This document shows positions 1 through 8,551 of a DNA stretch of 64,000 bases, piece by piece. Position 1 is the first letter of the stretch. Each line of letters opens with the position of its first letter. A program made the position numbers and the translations under genes. A model generated the notes under the pieces. The model saw only the letters and a list, made by a program, of their open reading frames with translations, was not told where the DNA came from and did not search any database. Source of the stretch: Kribbella sp. CA-293567 (lineage in GTDB: Bacteria > Actinomycetota > Actinomycetes > Propionibacteriales > Kribbellaceae); contig NZ_CP114065.1 of the NCBI RefSeq assembly GCF_027627575.1, positions 2,790,001 to 2,854,000 on the forward strand, written 5' to 3'.

Positions 1-712
1 TACTCGCGCCATCCGACTTGTAGAGCTCGCTGCGTCGCTCGATCAGTCGCCGCGCCAGGTCCGCCGATGGTGAGCCGCTGAGTGTCTTTGCCTCGTCCAG
101 CGAGATGACGACGTCGTAGAAGACGTCCAGGGCGTACATCGTGACCGGTACGCCGAGTTCGGACGCCGCGGCGAGTGTGATCGCCGCGGCCTCGGGGTCG
201 GTCCAGATGTTGAACTCCGCGGAGGCGGTCGCGTTGCCGATCCCGGCCGCGCCGCCCATGAAGACGATCTCGCGAAGACCGGCCGCGGCCTCGGGATAGG
301 TCCGCAGCAGCAGCGCGATGTTGGTCATCGGCGCGAGCGGGATCAGGGTCACCAGTTCGCCGGTCCGGGCGGCCTCGGAGAGCGCGTCACGAAGCAGCTC
401 GACAGCGTGCCGGGCGTCCGCAGTACGGGTGGAGCGTGGCCAGCCGAGATCGCCCAGGCCGTCAGCGCCGTGGACATGCGCCGCGGTCCGGACCGGCTGC
501 AGCAGGGGGAGCGCGGCGCCGCGGCCTACCGGGACGTCCGTGCGGCCGGCGGCCTCGAGCACTGTCAGCGTGTTGACGACGACCTGGTCGAGGCCGACGT
601 TCCCGCCGACGCAGGTGACCGCCTTGAGGTCGAGCTCGGGGTGCCGGGCGGCCAGAAGCAGTGCGCAGGCGTCGTCCAGCCCGGTGTCGACATCGAGGAT
701 GACCGGTTTCAT
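1..712 (-). CDS. Inosine/uridine-preferring nucleoside hydrolase (3' end cut by window)
   Basis: Ribonucleoside hydrolase of the IUNH family, which cleaves the N-glycosidic bond of nucleosides for purine/pyrimidine salvage in the cytoplasm. I translated the reverse strand from the ATG at 712. The N-terminus reads MKPVILDVDTGLDDACAL, which is the calcium-binding DxDxxxDD signature of the family. Later segments TLIPLAPMTNIALLL, IVFMGGAAGIGNATASAEFN and NIWTDPEAAAI match the conserved core. About 237 codons are visible and the frame stays open to the window edge, so roughly the last quarter of a typical 310-residue enzyme is missing. It is divergent from the glycerophosphodiesterase gene, with about 100 bp between the starts. 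Family assignment is firm; nucleoside preference cannot be told. Confidence 0.9.
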   Translation of the reverse strand, partial: MKPVILDVDTGLDDACALLLAARHPELDLKAVTCVGGNVGLDQVVVNTLTVLEAAGRTDVPVGRGAALPLLQPVRTAAHVHGADGLGDLGWPRSTRTADARHAVELLRDALSEAARTGELVTLIPLAPMTNIALLLRTYPEAAAGLREIVFMGGAAGIGNATASAEFNIWTDPEAAAITLAAASELGVPVTMYALDVFYDVVISLDEAKTLSGSPSADLARRLIERRSELYKSDGAS

Positions 713-811
713 GCGCCCTATCCTCGCCTATCGGGGCAGCCACTGAAGGTTGGTGGTCAATTCATCACAGGCTCTGGCGTAGTTCTTGTGAGTTTCCTAC
801 GTTCGGGATCC

Positions 812-2656
812 ATGAAGCTCACTCGACACCGCCCCCGCGCAGTGCTCGTAGCCCTCGCCACGATCACTGCCCTGCTGACCACTTCACCAGCCCAGGCCGA
901 GCCGTCGGCCATGGCCGACGCCCCCACGGTGAACGAGACCTTCGACGGCCCCGGCCTGCCGGCCGGCTGGAAGGCGGTCGACGGCACCTGGAAGGTGCAG
1001 AACGGCCGCCTCGTCGGTACGTCGGCCACCGCGAGCCAGCTGAGCCGCATCACCTTCGGCGCCCCGCTGACCGACTACCGGATCGAAAGCCGTCTCCGCT
1101 TCGACTCCGCTCTCGATGCCGGCCGCTGGGTCGCCTTCGGCCTCGATCTCGCCCCGGCCGGCGCGGTGCCTTGGTCGATCGCGACCCTGCGCAACGGCTC
1201 GACGGCGGCCAACGGCCTCGAGTTCGCCCAACGGACCCCCTCGAACACCTGGAGCGTCACCGACACCGCGGCTGCCCCGATCGAGGTCGGAGTCGGCAAG
1301 GAGGTCGCGGTGGCCGTAGAAGTCCGCGGCTCGAGGGCAACCTGGTACGTCGATGGGCGGCAGTCGCTCCGCACCAGCATGGTGAACCGGACGGCCGGCG
1401 GCGTACAGGCGTTGGTCGTCAACGGCGCCACCGTGTCGTTCGACGACTTGAAGGTGACTCCGCTGGCGCGGGAGTCGTTCATCCGCAAGCCGGGTGACCC
1501 GCTTCGCGTGTGGGCGCATCGTGGCGGTTCGTCGGCCGCTCCGGAGAACACGGCGGCATCCGATGAAGTCGCCCGCCGGGCCCGGTCCGAGTGGATCGAG
1601 AACGACGTCCAGCCGACGAAGGACGGCGTACCGGTGATCCTGCACGACACCACCGTGGATCGAACCACCGATGGAACGGGCGCCGTCCGGTCGTTGACCG
1701 CTGCGCAGGTGGCCGCCCTGGACGCCGGTTCGTGGTTCGCGCCGGCCTTCGAGGGACAGCGGGTGCCGACGCTGGGCCAGCAGTTGGACGGTCTCCGGAC
1801 CCGCGGTGGCAACCTGCTGCTGGAGGTCAAGGGAACGCACACCAGGGCTGAGGTCGCCCGGATCGTCACCGAGATCCGGAATCGGAAAATGAGCAGTCGC
1901 GTCTTCGTCCAGAGCTTCGAGCCGCAGCATCTCCGCTGGATGCGCGAGTTGGCGCCCGAACTGCCGCTCGGCCTGCTGCGCAGCGCCCTCGACCCCGACC
2001 CGGTCGCCATCGCCAAGGACCTCGACCTCTCGGCCTACAACCCGTCGGACGCAGCGCTGGCGGCCCGCCCGGCAGCGATCGCTGAGCTGCACGCGGCCGG
2101 AGTCGCCGTGAATGTATGGACGGTCGACGACGCGACCCGCTGGAACGCGCTGGAGAAGGCCGGGGTGGATGGTGTGATCACCAACCGCCCGGCGGAGCTC
2201 GCCGGTTGGAACGCCGCCTTCCTGCAGCGGGCGAAGCCGCAGGTGACCGTCGTCAACCCGGCCGCCGGAGCCAAGATCGACCGCGCCCAGGATCTGCGCA
2301 TCGCGGTGTCCTCGACCGAGCCCGCGACCATCACCCTGGATGGGCAGCCGATCGAGAACGGCACGCCGGTGAACACGACCTCGCTCGCGGCGGGCCGGCA
2401 TGAGATCAAGGTGCTGATCGGCGGCACACCGATGGCGGTGTCCGGCTTCGAGATCGTCGCGACACCGACCGGGCTCGCGCACCTGGTCCTGACCTCTGGC
2501 GCATCTCAGGCCGCGGTCTCGACCATGACGACACTGCTCGGCCGTCGCCAGTACGGCGTACTGGCCACCTATGCCGGGACGCCCGCGGCGGCGGGTTTGA
2601 GCGCAGTACGGCGCCAGCAGATCGTGGCGGAGGCGCGGCTCCTCGCAACGCGCTGA
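812..2656 (+). CDS. Secreted glycerophosphodiester phosphodiesterase with N-terminal beta-sandwich domain
   Basis: Hydrolyses glycerophosphodiesters to glycerol-3-phosphate plus an alcohol. The start at 812 gives a 614-residue protein with a classical signal peptide (basic MKLTRHRPR, hydrophobic stretch, cleavage after AQA near residue 30), although the frame is open further upstream. Residues about 35-215 look like a LamG/DUF1080-type concanavalin fold (FNETFDGPGLPAGWKAVDGTW-like opening). The GDPD barrel follows at about 230-475, with the catalytic VWAHRGGSSAAPENT motif, ENDVQPTKDG and ILHDTTVDRTTDGTG, and ends in GVAVNVWTVDD and GVDGVITNRP. The C-terminus has an Ig-like segment (AKIDRAQDLRIAVSSTEPAT) and a short helical tail. 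It is probably extracellular and serves phosphate or carbon scavenging from phospholipid or teichoic-acid material. Substrate is inferred. Confidence 0.9.
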   Translation: MKLTRHRPRAVLVALATITALLTTSPAQAEPSAMADAPTVNETFDGPGLPAGWKAVDGTWKVQNGRLVGTSATASQLSRITFGAPLTDYRIESRLRFDSALDAGRWVAFGLDLAPAGAVPWSIATLRNGSTAANGLEFAQRTPSNTWSVTDTAAAPIEVGVGKEVAVAVEVRGSRATWYVDGRQSLRTSMVNRTAGGVQALVVNGATVSFDDLKVTPLARESFIRKPGDPLRVWAHRGGSSAAPENTAASDEVARRARSEWIENDVQPTKDGVPVILHDTTVDRTTDGTGAVRSLTAAQVAALDAGSWFAPAFEGQRVPTLGQQLDGLRTRGGNLLLEVKGTHTRAEVARIVTEIRNRKMSSRVFVQSFEPQHLRWMRELAPELPLGLLRSALDPDPVAIAKDLDLSAYNPSDAALAARPAAIAELHAAGVAVNVWTVDDATRWNALEKAGVDGVITNRPAELAGWNAAFLQRAKPQVTVVNPAAGAKIDRAQDLRIAVSSTEPATITLDGQPIENGTPVNTTSLAAGRHEIKVLIGGTPMAVSGFEIVATPTGLAHLVLTSGASQAAVSTMTTLLGRRQYGVLATYAGTPAAAGLSAVRRQQIVAEARLLATR

Positions 2657-2664
2657 TCGCGGCC

Positions 2665-2707
2665 GCCGGCCGGGCTCTGGGGTGATTCGCCTCGGGGTCC
2701 GGCCGGC
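2665..2707 (+). terminator. Possible terminator after the glycerophosphodiesterase gene
   Basis: A 9-bp GC-only stem (GCCGGCCGG paired with CCGGCCGGC) with a loop of about 25 nt begins 8 nt after the stop codon, followed by TGCATTTTGC. The loop is long and the arms are self-palindromic, so this is only a candidate. Confidence 0.35.
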
Positions 2708-2840
2708 TGCATTTTGCTCCTCCGGCGGGCTCCCGCAGCGGCGCCACGCGGGACTACACCCGGCCGCGCGAGTGTTGAAACATAGAGACGCGCGCGGGAT
2801 CGGAGCGTTCTTGCAAAGTGTCGGACGACGGACGTAGCAT

Positions 2841-2945
2841 CCCTAGATGTAGTAGTTACACCCCTGTAAGTCATCCACAGGTAGTGGTTGGTTACTCACA
2901 GGTCATCCACAAGTTGTCCCCAGCTGATCCACAGATTCATCCCCA
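2841..2945 (+). promoter_or_regulatory. nrdR-nrdJ upstream control region: phased DnaA-box-like array and NrdR-box-like palindromes
   Basis: In this gene-free stretch, 9-mers close to the DnaA box TTATCCACA start at 2871 (TCATCCACA), 2892 (TTACTCACA), 2903 (TCATCCACA), 2914 (TTGTCCCCA), 2925 (TGATCCACA) and 2937 (TCATCCCCA). From 2892 on the spacing is 11, 11, 11 and 12 bp, so all sites lie on one face of the helix. Two short palindromes, CTAGATGTAG (2843-2852) and CCACAGGTAGTGG (2875-2887), are centred about 33 bp apart, as expected for paired NrdR boxes. The nrdR ribosome-binding site GGAGGAG follows. The repeat pattern is seen directly; DnaA or NrdR binding is inferred from sequence similarity. 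The rest of 2657-2981 shows nothing else clear. Confidence 0.5.
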
Positions 2946-2981
2946 GGCGGGGATGAACACCTACGGGAGGAGTGGTCCGCC

Positions 2982-3461
2982 ATGCACTGTCCTTACTGCC
3001 GGCACGTGGACTCCCGGGTGGTCGACAGCCGGGTCGCCGAGGACGGTGGAGCGATCCGCCGCCGGCGGCAGTGCCCGGTCTGCGAGAAGCGGTTCACCAC
3101 CGTCGAGCAGATGCAGTTGACGGTCGTGAAGCGCTCCGGCGCCACCGAGCCGTTCAGCCGGGAAAAAGTGATCAACGGAGTCGGCAAGGCCTGCAAGGGC
3201 CGGCCCGTCGGCGTGGACGCCCTGGCCCGGCTGGGCCAGCAGGTCGAGGACGCGCTGAAGGGCAGTGGCTCGCCGGAGGTGCCGGCCCACGAGGTCGGCC
3301 TGGCGATCCTCGGACCGCTGCGGGAACTCGACGAGGTGGCTTACCTGCGCTTCGCGAGCGTCTACCGGCAGTTCGAGTCGGCCGACGACTTCGAGACGGA
3401 GATCGCGCTGCTCCGGGCCGAGAAGGAGCCCGAGGGCACCGAGCCGTCCGTACAGACATAA
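2982..3461 (+). CDS. nrdR: Transcriptional repressor NrdR
   Basis: Nucleotide-sensing repressor of ribonucleotide reductase genes. The 159-residue protein has the family's two parts. The N-terminal zinc ribbon uses C3/C6 and C31/C34 (HCPYC and QCPVC, with the basic RRRRQ between them). An ATP-cone follows from about residue 49 ([20 protein letters not shown]), which binds ATP/dATP and switches oligomer state. The length is typical. The start at 2982 is preceded by GGGAGGAG. It lies 103 bp upstream of nrdJ in the same direction and probably in one operon, as in the nrdRJ arrangement known from Streptomyces. It is expected to autoregulate the operon through boxes in the upstream region. Confidence 0.97.
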   Translation: MHCPYCRHVDSRVVDSRVAEDGGAIRRRRQCPVCEKRFTTVEQMQLTVVKRSGATEPFSREKVINGVGKACKGRPVGVDALARLGQQVEDALKGSGSPEVPAHEVGLAILGPLRELDEVAYLRFASVYRQFESADDFETEIALLRAEKEPEGTEPSVQT

Positions 3462-3564
3462 ATCGGGGATCAGCACGGCCAGCGGCACCCGCAGTACGCA
3501 GTACCAGAGCACCATCAACGGGGCGGTCCCGACAGACCGCGACATTGACAGGCGAGGAGCCAAC

Positions 3565-6456
3565 ATGACAGAGACGGTGACCGGCCATTCGGGGTCGACC
3601 AAGAGGTCGACGGCCGGGTTCCGCAAGGGCAAGAACGCGCCCGCGGGACTCACCATCGACCGCATCTTCACCACCGAGGGTGTTCATCCGTACGACGAGG
3701 TGACGTGGGAGCGCCGCGACGTCGTCCAGCAGAACTGGAAGACCGGCGAGACCGTCTTCGAGCAGCGCGGGGTGGAGTACCCCGACTACTGGAGCGTGAA
3801 CGCCTCCACCATCGTCACCACGAAGTACTTCCGCGGCGCCGTCGGTCACGACAACCGCGAGTGGAGCCTCAAGCAGCTGCTCGACCGGGTCGTGAAGACC
3901 TACCGCAAGGCCGGTGAGGACTACGGCTACTTCGCCACCCCGGCCGACGCCGAGGTGTTCGAGCACGAGCTGACCTGGATGCTGCTGCACCAGTACTTCA
4001 GCTTCAACTCGCCGGTCTGGTTCAACGTCGGGACCACCTCCCCGCAGCAGGTGTCGGCCTGCTTCATCCTCGCCGTCGACGACTCGATGGACTCGATCCT
4101 GAACTGGTACAAGGAAGAGGGGTTGATCTTCAAGGGCGGCTCCGGCGCCGGCCTGAACCTGTCCCGGATCCGCTCCTCGAAGGAGCTGCTGCAGTCCTCC
4201 GGTGGCACCGCCTCGGGCCCGGTCAGCTTCATGCGGGGCGCCGACGCGTCCGCGGGCACCATCAAGTCCGGTGGCGCCACCCGCCGCGCGGCCAAGATGG
4301 TCGTGCTGGACGTCGACCACCCCGACATCGAGGAGTTCGTCGAGACCAAGATGCGCGAGGAGGACAAGATTCGCGTCCTCCGCGACGCCGGCTACGACAT
4401 GGACCTCGGCGGCCGCGACATCACCTCGGTGCAGTACCAGAACGCGAACAACTCGGTCCGGGTGACCGACGAGTTCATGCGCGCGGTCGAGGAGAAGGGC
4501 GAGTTCGGCCTGCGGGCCCGGATCGACAACTCGATCATCGAGACCGTCGACGCCCGTGAGCTGTTCGACAAGATCAGCCACGCCGCGTGGGCGTGCGCCG
4601 ACCCGGGCATCCAGTACGACGACACCATCAACGACTGGCACACCACCCCGGAGACGGGCCGGATCACCGCGTCCAACCCGTGCTCGGAGTACATGCACCT
4701 GGACAACTCGTCCTGCAACCTCGCGTCGCTGAACCTGATGAAGTTCCTCAAGGACGACGACACCTTCGACTCGGTGAACTTCGTCAAGGCCGTCGAGCTG
4801 ATCATCACCGCGATGGACATCTCGATCTGCTTCGCCGACTTCCCGACCGAGGCGATCGGCGACACCACCCGCGCCTACCGGCAGCTGGGCATCGGCTACG
4901 CCAACCTCGGCGCGCTGCTGATGGCGACCGGGCACGCGTACGACTCCGACGGTGGTCGCGCACTGGCGGGCGCTATCACCTCCCTGATGACCGGTACGTC
5001 GTACAAGCGTTCCGCCGAGCTGGCCGGCATCGTCGGCCCGTACGACGGTTTCGAGCGCAACAAGGACGCGCACACCCGGGTGATGCGCAAGCACGCCGCG
5101 GCCAACGACGCGATCCGTACCGTGCACCCGATCGACGCCGACGTGCACAAGCACGCCACGGCGGCGTGGGACGGCGTCCTGAAGACCGGCGCCAAGAACG
5201 GCTGGCGCAACGCGCAGGCCTCGGTGCTCGCGCCGACCGGCACGATCGGCTTCATGATGGACTGCGACACGACCGGGATCGAGCCGGACTTCTCGCTGGT
5301 CAAGTTCAAGAAGCTGGTCGGCGGCGGCTCGATGCAGATCGTCAACCAGACGGTGCCGCGGGCCCTGCGTCAGTACGGCTACACCGAGGAGACGATCGAG
5401 GCGATCGTCGAGTTCATCTCCGAGAACGGTCACGTCGTCGACGCCCCCGGCCTGAAGACCGAGCACTACTCGATCTTCGACACCGCGATGGGTGAGCGCG
5501 CGATCAAGCCGATGGGTCACGTGCGGATGATGGCGGCGGCCCAGCCGTTCCTGTCCGGCGCGATCTCCAAGACGGTCAACCTGCCCGAGACCGCGACGGT
5601 CGAGGAGATCGCCGACGTCTACTTCCAGGGCTGGAAGCTCGGCCTGAAGGCGCTCGCCGTCTACCGCGACAACTGCAAGGTCGGCCAGCCGCTGTCGGAC
5701 TCCAAGGCCAAGAAGGCCGAGGCGTCGACCGAGGCTGCCGTCGAGAAGGTCGTCGAGCAGATCATCGAGTACCGCCCGACCCGCAAGCGCCTGCCGAAGT
5801 CGCGCCCGTCGCGCACCACCTCCTTCAGCGTCGGTGGCGCCGAGGGCTACATGACGGCCGGCTCGTACCCCGACGACGGTCTGGGTGAGGTCTTCCTGAA
5901 GATGGGCAAGCAGGGCTCGACCCTGGCCGGTGTGATGGACGCCTTCTCGATCGCGATCTCGATCGCCCTGCAGCACGGTGTGCCGCTGGAGACCTACGTC
6001 CAGAAGTTCACCAACCTGAAGTTCGAGCCGGCCGGCCTGACCGACGACCCGGACGTCCGGATGGCGCAGTCGATCATGGACTACATCTTCCGCCGCCTGG
6101 CGCTGGACCACCTGTCCTTCGACGACCGCGCCGCCCTCGGCATCTACTCCGCCGAGGAGCGCTCCCGCCAACTCGACACCGGCTCCTACGAACCGGCCCC
6201 CGTCGAGCTCTCGGAAGCCGAGTCCCTGAAGTCGGTCGAACCGATCGCCGAAAAGATCGAGGTGGAGGACCCCTCCATCGACGCCGCCGCAGCCAAGCCG
6301 GCCTCCTCCGAGGTCCGCACCACCGCGGAAATGTTCGAACTGATCACCGGAACCTCAGTGGACGCCCCCCTGTGCTTCACCTGCGGCACAAAAATGCGCC
6401 CCTCCGGCTCCTGCTACGTCTGCGAAGGCTGCGGCAGCACCTCCGGCTGCAGCTGA
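3565..6456 (+). CDS. nrdJ: Vitamin B12-dependent ribonucleotide reductase, class II
   Basis: Adenosylcobalamin-dependent reductase that makes deoxyribonucleotides in the cytoplasm, independent of oxygen. The 963-residue product starts at MTETVTGHSG behind a GGCGAGGAG site. Visible core motifs are QYFSFNSPVWFNVG, GSGAGLNLSRIRSSKE and the active-site loop NPCSEYMHLDNSSCNLASLN (C373, E375). PTGTIGFMMDCDTTGIEPDF follows, and later DDGLGEVFLKMGKQGSTLAGVMDAFS. The C-terminus carries a cysteine cluster (CFTCGTKM and CYVCEGCG, residues about 937-962) that serves as zinc/thiol shuttle in this subclass. I found no cobalamin riboswitch upstream; control probably passes through NrdR. A 15-bp hairpin follows the gene. 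Confidence 0.97.
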   Translation: MTETVTGHSGSTKRSTAGFRKGKNAPAGLTIDRIFTTEGVHPYDEVTWERRDVVQQNWKTGETVFEQRGVEYPDYWSVNASTIVTTKYFRGAVGHDNREWSLKQLLDRVVKTYRKAGEDYGYFATPADAEVFEHELTWMLLHQYFSFNSPVWFNVGTTSPQQVSACFILAVDDSMDSILNWYKEEGLIFKGGSGAGLNLSRIRSSKELLQSSGGTASGPVSFMRGADASAGTIKSGGATRRAAKMVVLDVDHPDIEEFVETKMREEDKIRVLRDAGYDMDLGGRDITSVQYQNANNSVRVTDEFMRAVEEKGEFGLRARIDNSIIETVDARELFDKISHAAWACADPGIQYDDTINDWHTTPETGRITASNPCSEYMHLDNSSCNLASLNLMKFLKDDDTFDSVNFVKAVELIITAMDISICFADFPTEAIGDTTRAYRQLGIGYANLGALLMATGHAYDSDGGRALAGAITSLMTGTSYKRSAELAGIVGPYDGFERNKDAHTRVMRKHAAANDAIRTVHPIDADVHKHATAAWDGVLKTGAKNGWRNAQASVLAPTGTIGFMMDCDTTGIEPDFSLVKFKKLVGGGSMQIVNQTVPRALRQYGYTEETIEAIVEFISENGHVVDAPGLKTEHYSIFDTAMGERAIKPMGHVRMMAAAQPFLSGAISKTVNLPETATVEEIADVYFQGWKLGLKALAVYRDNCKVGQPLSDSKAKKAEASTEAAVEKVVEQIIEYRPTRKRLPKSRPSRTTSFSVGGAEGYMTAGSYPDDGLGEVFLKMGKQGSTLAGVMDAFSIAISIALQHGVPLETYVQKFTNLKFEPAGLTDDPDVRMAQSIMDYIFRRLALDHLSFDDRAALGIYSAEERSRQLDTGSYEPAPVELSEAESLKSVEPIAEKIEVEDPSIDAAAAKPASSEVRTTAEMFELITGTSVDAPLCFTCGTKMRPSGSCYVCEGCGSTSGCS

Positions 6457-6505
6457 TTTCGGCGCTCTCTCTGGATTTTGAGCCAGGTTGAGCGGTGACA
6501 AACGA

Positions 6506-6545
6506 GAGCCGCAGGTTCCTGGATTCGTCTAGGAACCTGCGGCTC
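6506..6545 (+). terminator. Hairpin terminator after nrdJ
   Basis: A perfect 15-bp inverted repeat (GAGCCGCAGGTTCCT and its complement) with a 10-nt loop lies 50 nt after the nrdJ stop. There is no strong U-tract, as is usual for actinobacterial intrinsic terminators. It also separates the nrd operon from the next gene. Confidence 0.75.
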
Positions 6546-6585
6546 GTTCGCGTTGTCGAGTGGAGGGAGCGGGCACTATCGGTTC

Positions 6586-7365
6586 ATGAGCACCCTGGAG
6601 CCGTTGCCGACCGTTCCCTACGGCGATGGTCGGACCATGACGCTGCCGAAAGACTGGAAGCCGGTCGAGGAATCCATGTTCGTGACAGCGCTCGCACAGA
6701 CAGAGATGGCGTTCACCGGGGGAAACGACACGGTCGACCATGCGGTGCAGAACCTTCTCACCTACTACGACCCAGCAGGCAGGTACGCCGGGGCCACATT
6801 CCTCGATGTCGAGGGGTACGACGACTACGCCATCACCGCCGCCGACCTCTGGGCCGTGAGCACCCTCAGCATGGAAGTGCCGCCCGATGCTGGGCGAGCA
6901 CTCATGACTCCTGGAGCATTGCGCACCATCGTCAACGGCAAGCTCCGCCACCTCCCACCGAACATCCCGCTGTCGGACGCCACCCCGCAACACCTCGGGC
7001 ACATGTACGACCTCTACACGGCCATCAGGACGATGCTCCCGGCCCTCGGCAAGCGCCAAACAGACCAATGGGTGATGGCCTCCAAGATGTGCGCCCGTAA
7101 ACGCCCGATGCTCTTCCCGGTCCGCGACGCCAAAGTCTGCAGCTACCTTTCCGACAACCACCTCCGGGGCAACAAACCCGGCCGGCTCGGGTCCTTCATT
7201 CGCGACATCCAAGTGTTCGCCTACCTCTCCACCCACGACACGGTCCGCCACTGGATCGACGACGCGCGCAACGAGGTCCTCTCACAACACCCAACCTGGG
7301 TCGTCGACTGGTCCGACCTCCGTGTCCACGACATCGTGCTCTGGATGGAAGCCACGGACCGCTAG
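6586..7365 (+). CDS. Uncharacterised protein, possibly DUF6308-like
   Basis: A 259-residue soluble protein with no signal peptide or membrane segment. I chose the ATG at 6586 (MSTLEPLPTVPYGDG); the in-frame TTG at 6553 has no ribosome-binding site. The segment KMCARKRPMLFPVRDAKVCSYL, followed by FIRDIQVFAYL and a C-terminal VHDIVLWMEA, resembles an actinobacterial family of unknown function that I recall as DUF6308; this is from memory and uncertain. It sits alone between the nrdJ terminator and a short broken reading frame. No function is proposed. Confidence 0.7.
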   Translation: MSTLEPLPTVPYGDGRTMTLPKDWKPVEESMFVTALAQTEMAFTGGNDTVDHAVQNLLTYYDPAGRYAGATFLDVEGYDDYAITAADLWAVSTLSMEVPPDAGRALMTPGALRTIVNGKLRHLPPNIPLSDATPQHLGHMYDLYTAIRTMLPALGKRQTDQWVMASKMCARKRPMLFPVRDAKVCSYLSDNHLRGNKPGRLGSFIRDIQVFAYLSTHDTVRHWIDDARNEVLSQHPTWVVDWSDLRVHDIVLWMEATDR

Positions 7366-7421
7366 AGATATCCGTACAGCGTTCGTGGTCGCCAGAGTCG
7401 TCCAGAGAACGAAGGAACACC

Positions 7422-7523
7422 ATGAACCCCGAGGACAGAGATGCACTTGAACGCATCCGAGAGACCTGAACCGACCTGACGACTGGCAGGCGCGGCTCAA
7501 CGCAGCAGCACCGCCGGCCGGAC
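7422..7523 (+). pseudogene. Short gene remnant with apparent frameshift
   Basis: An ATG at 7422 with a good GAAGGA site opens MNPEDRDALERIRET and stops at 7469. Shifting frame just before the stop gives a continuation LNRPDDWQARLNAAAPPAG with normal actinobacterial composition, as if one or two bases were lost or gained. Either a degraded small gene or a 15-residue non-functional frame. Its end is overprinted by the convergent aldo/keto reductase gene. Confidence 0.25.
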
Positions 7524-8354
7524 TCAGTGCCCGAAACGGTCCGAATCGGCGTGCTCGGACCCCGTGCCGTCCAGCGCGGCAAGGCCAGCCATCTCTTCCT
7601 CGGTCAGCTCGAAGTCGAAGACGGCGAGATTCTGCTCCAGCCGCTCGCGATTTGCCGACTTGGGAATCGGTACGACGCCCTGCTGCACCTCCCACCGCAG
7701 CACGATCTGCCCCGGAGTCTTGTCGTGCGCCTTGGCAGCCGCCGTGACCGCCGGTTGATCCAGCAGATCCGTGCCCTTGCCGAGCGGACTCCAGGCCTCC
7801 GTGACAATCCCGTGCTCGGCATGGAACTTGCGCTCAGCCGACTTCGCCCACACAGGGCTGAGCTGCACCTGGTTCACCTCTGGAGCGACGCCTGTCTCGT
7901 CGATCAACCGCTGCAGATGCGCCGGCTTGAAGTTCGACGTACCGATCGCTCGCACCAGGCCGGCCTCGCGGAGTTCAAGCAATCCGCGCCAAGCGTCGAC
8001 GTACTGGTCCTGATCCGGGTTCGGCCAGTGGATCAACAGCAAGTCGAGGTACTCAAGCCCGAGCTTCTCCGCACTCGCCTCGAACGCGGTCCGCGCGCCC
8101 GCGACGCTGTGCCACTGCTTGTTGAACTTGGAGGTCACGAAGAGTTCCTCCCGCGGCACCCCGGACGCCTTCAACGCACGCCCGACACCGACCTCGTTGC
8201 GGTAGTTCTCCGCCGTGTCGATCAGCCGATACCCGACCTCGAGCGCCTGTACGACGGCCCGCTCGGCATCGTCGTCGTTCATCGGAGAAGTCCCGAGCCC
8301 GAGCCGCGGCAACGCCGCGCCATTGCTCAGGGTGACGGTTGGAACGCTGGTCAT
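7524..8354 (-). CDS. Aldo/keto reductase
   Basis: NADPH-dependent carbonyl reductase of the AKR superfamily, closest in type to 2,5-diketo-D-gluconate reductases. The start at 8354 is set by GGAGG six bases upstream and gives 276 residues, the usual size. The catalytic tetrad is present: D46 and Y51 in LIDTAENYRNE, K76 in VTSKFN, H109 in LLLIHWPNP. The cofactor-binding C-terminus (VVPIPKSANRERLEQNL) is also intact. It is monocistronic, convergent with the remnant at 7422 and divergent from the CHAT-like gene. Substrate unknown. Confidence 0.92.
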   Translation of the reverse strand: MTSVPTVTLSNGAALPRLGLGTSPMNDDDAERAVVQALEVGYRLIDTAENYRNEVGVGRALKASGVPREELFVTSKFNKQWHSVAGARTAFEASAEKLGLEYLDLLLIHWPNPDQDQYVDAWRGLLELREAGLVRAIGTSNFKPAHLQRLIDETGVAPEVNQVQLSPVWAKSAERKFHAEHGIVTEAWSPLGKGTDLLDQPAVTAAAKAHDKTPGQIVLRWEVQQGVVPIPKSANRERLEQNLAVFDFELTEEEMAGLAALDGTGSEHADSDRFGH

Positions 8355-8551
8355 CGATCCTCCAAAAGAGCCGCTGACAATTCTCTCGCCACCGTATCCA
8401 CGGCCCCAGCAAACCCTTTCCTCGCCCCGTACCGACCCCGTTCGGGCGGGCGAGACTGAGCGCCGAGACGCGGGCAGCGGATTGTCGGTGGGCTGGGTCA
8501 TCATGGGGGTCGGCAGGACGGCTGCCCGAACACGGCTGGTGAGGGTGGGCG

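Noticed and set aside
2871..2945. Chromosomal origin of replication
   Set aside because: The DnaA-like 9-mers are in a 75-bp promoter region beside nrdR, without dnaA, dnaN or an AT-rich unwinding region.
3172..6171. A 999-codon open frame antisense to nrdJ
   Set aside because: Its composition is the mirror of GC-rich codon bias in nrdJ and it matches no family; nrdJ is certain.
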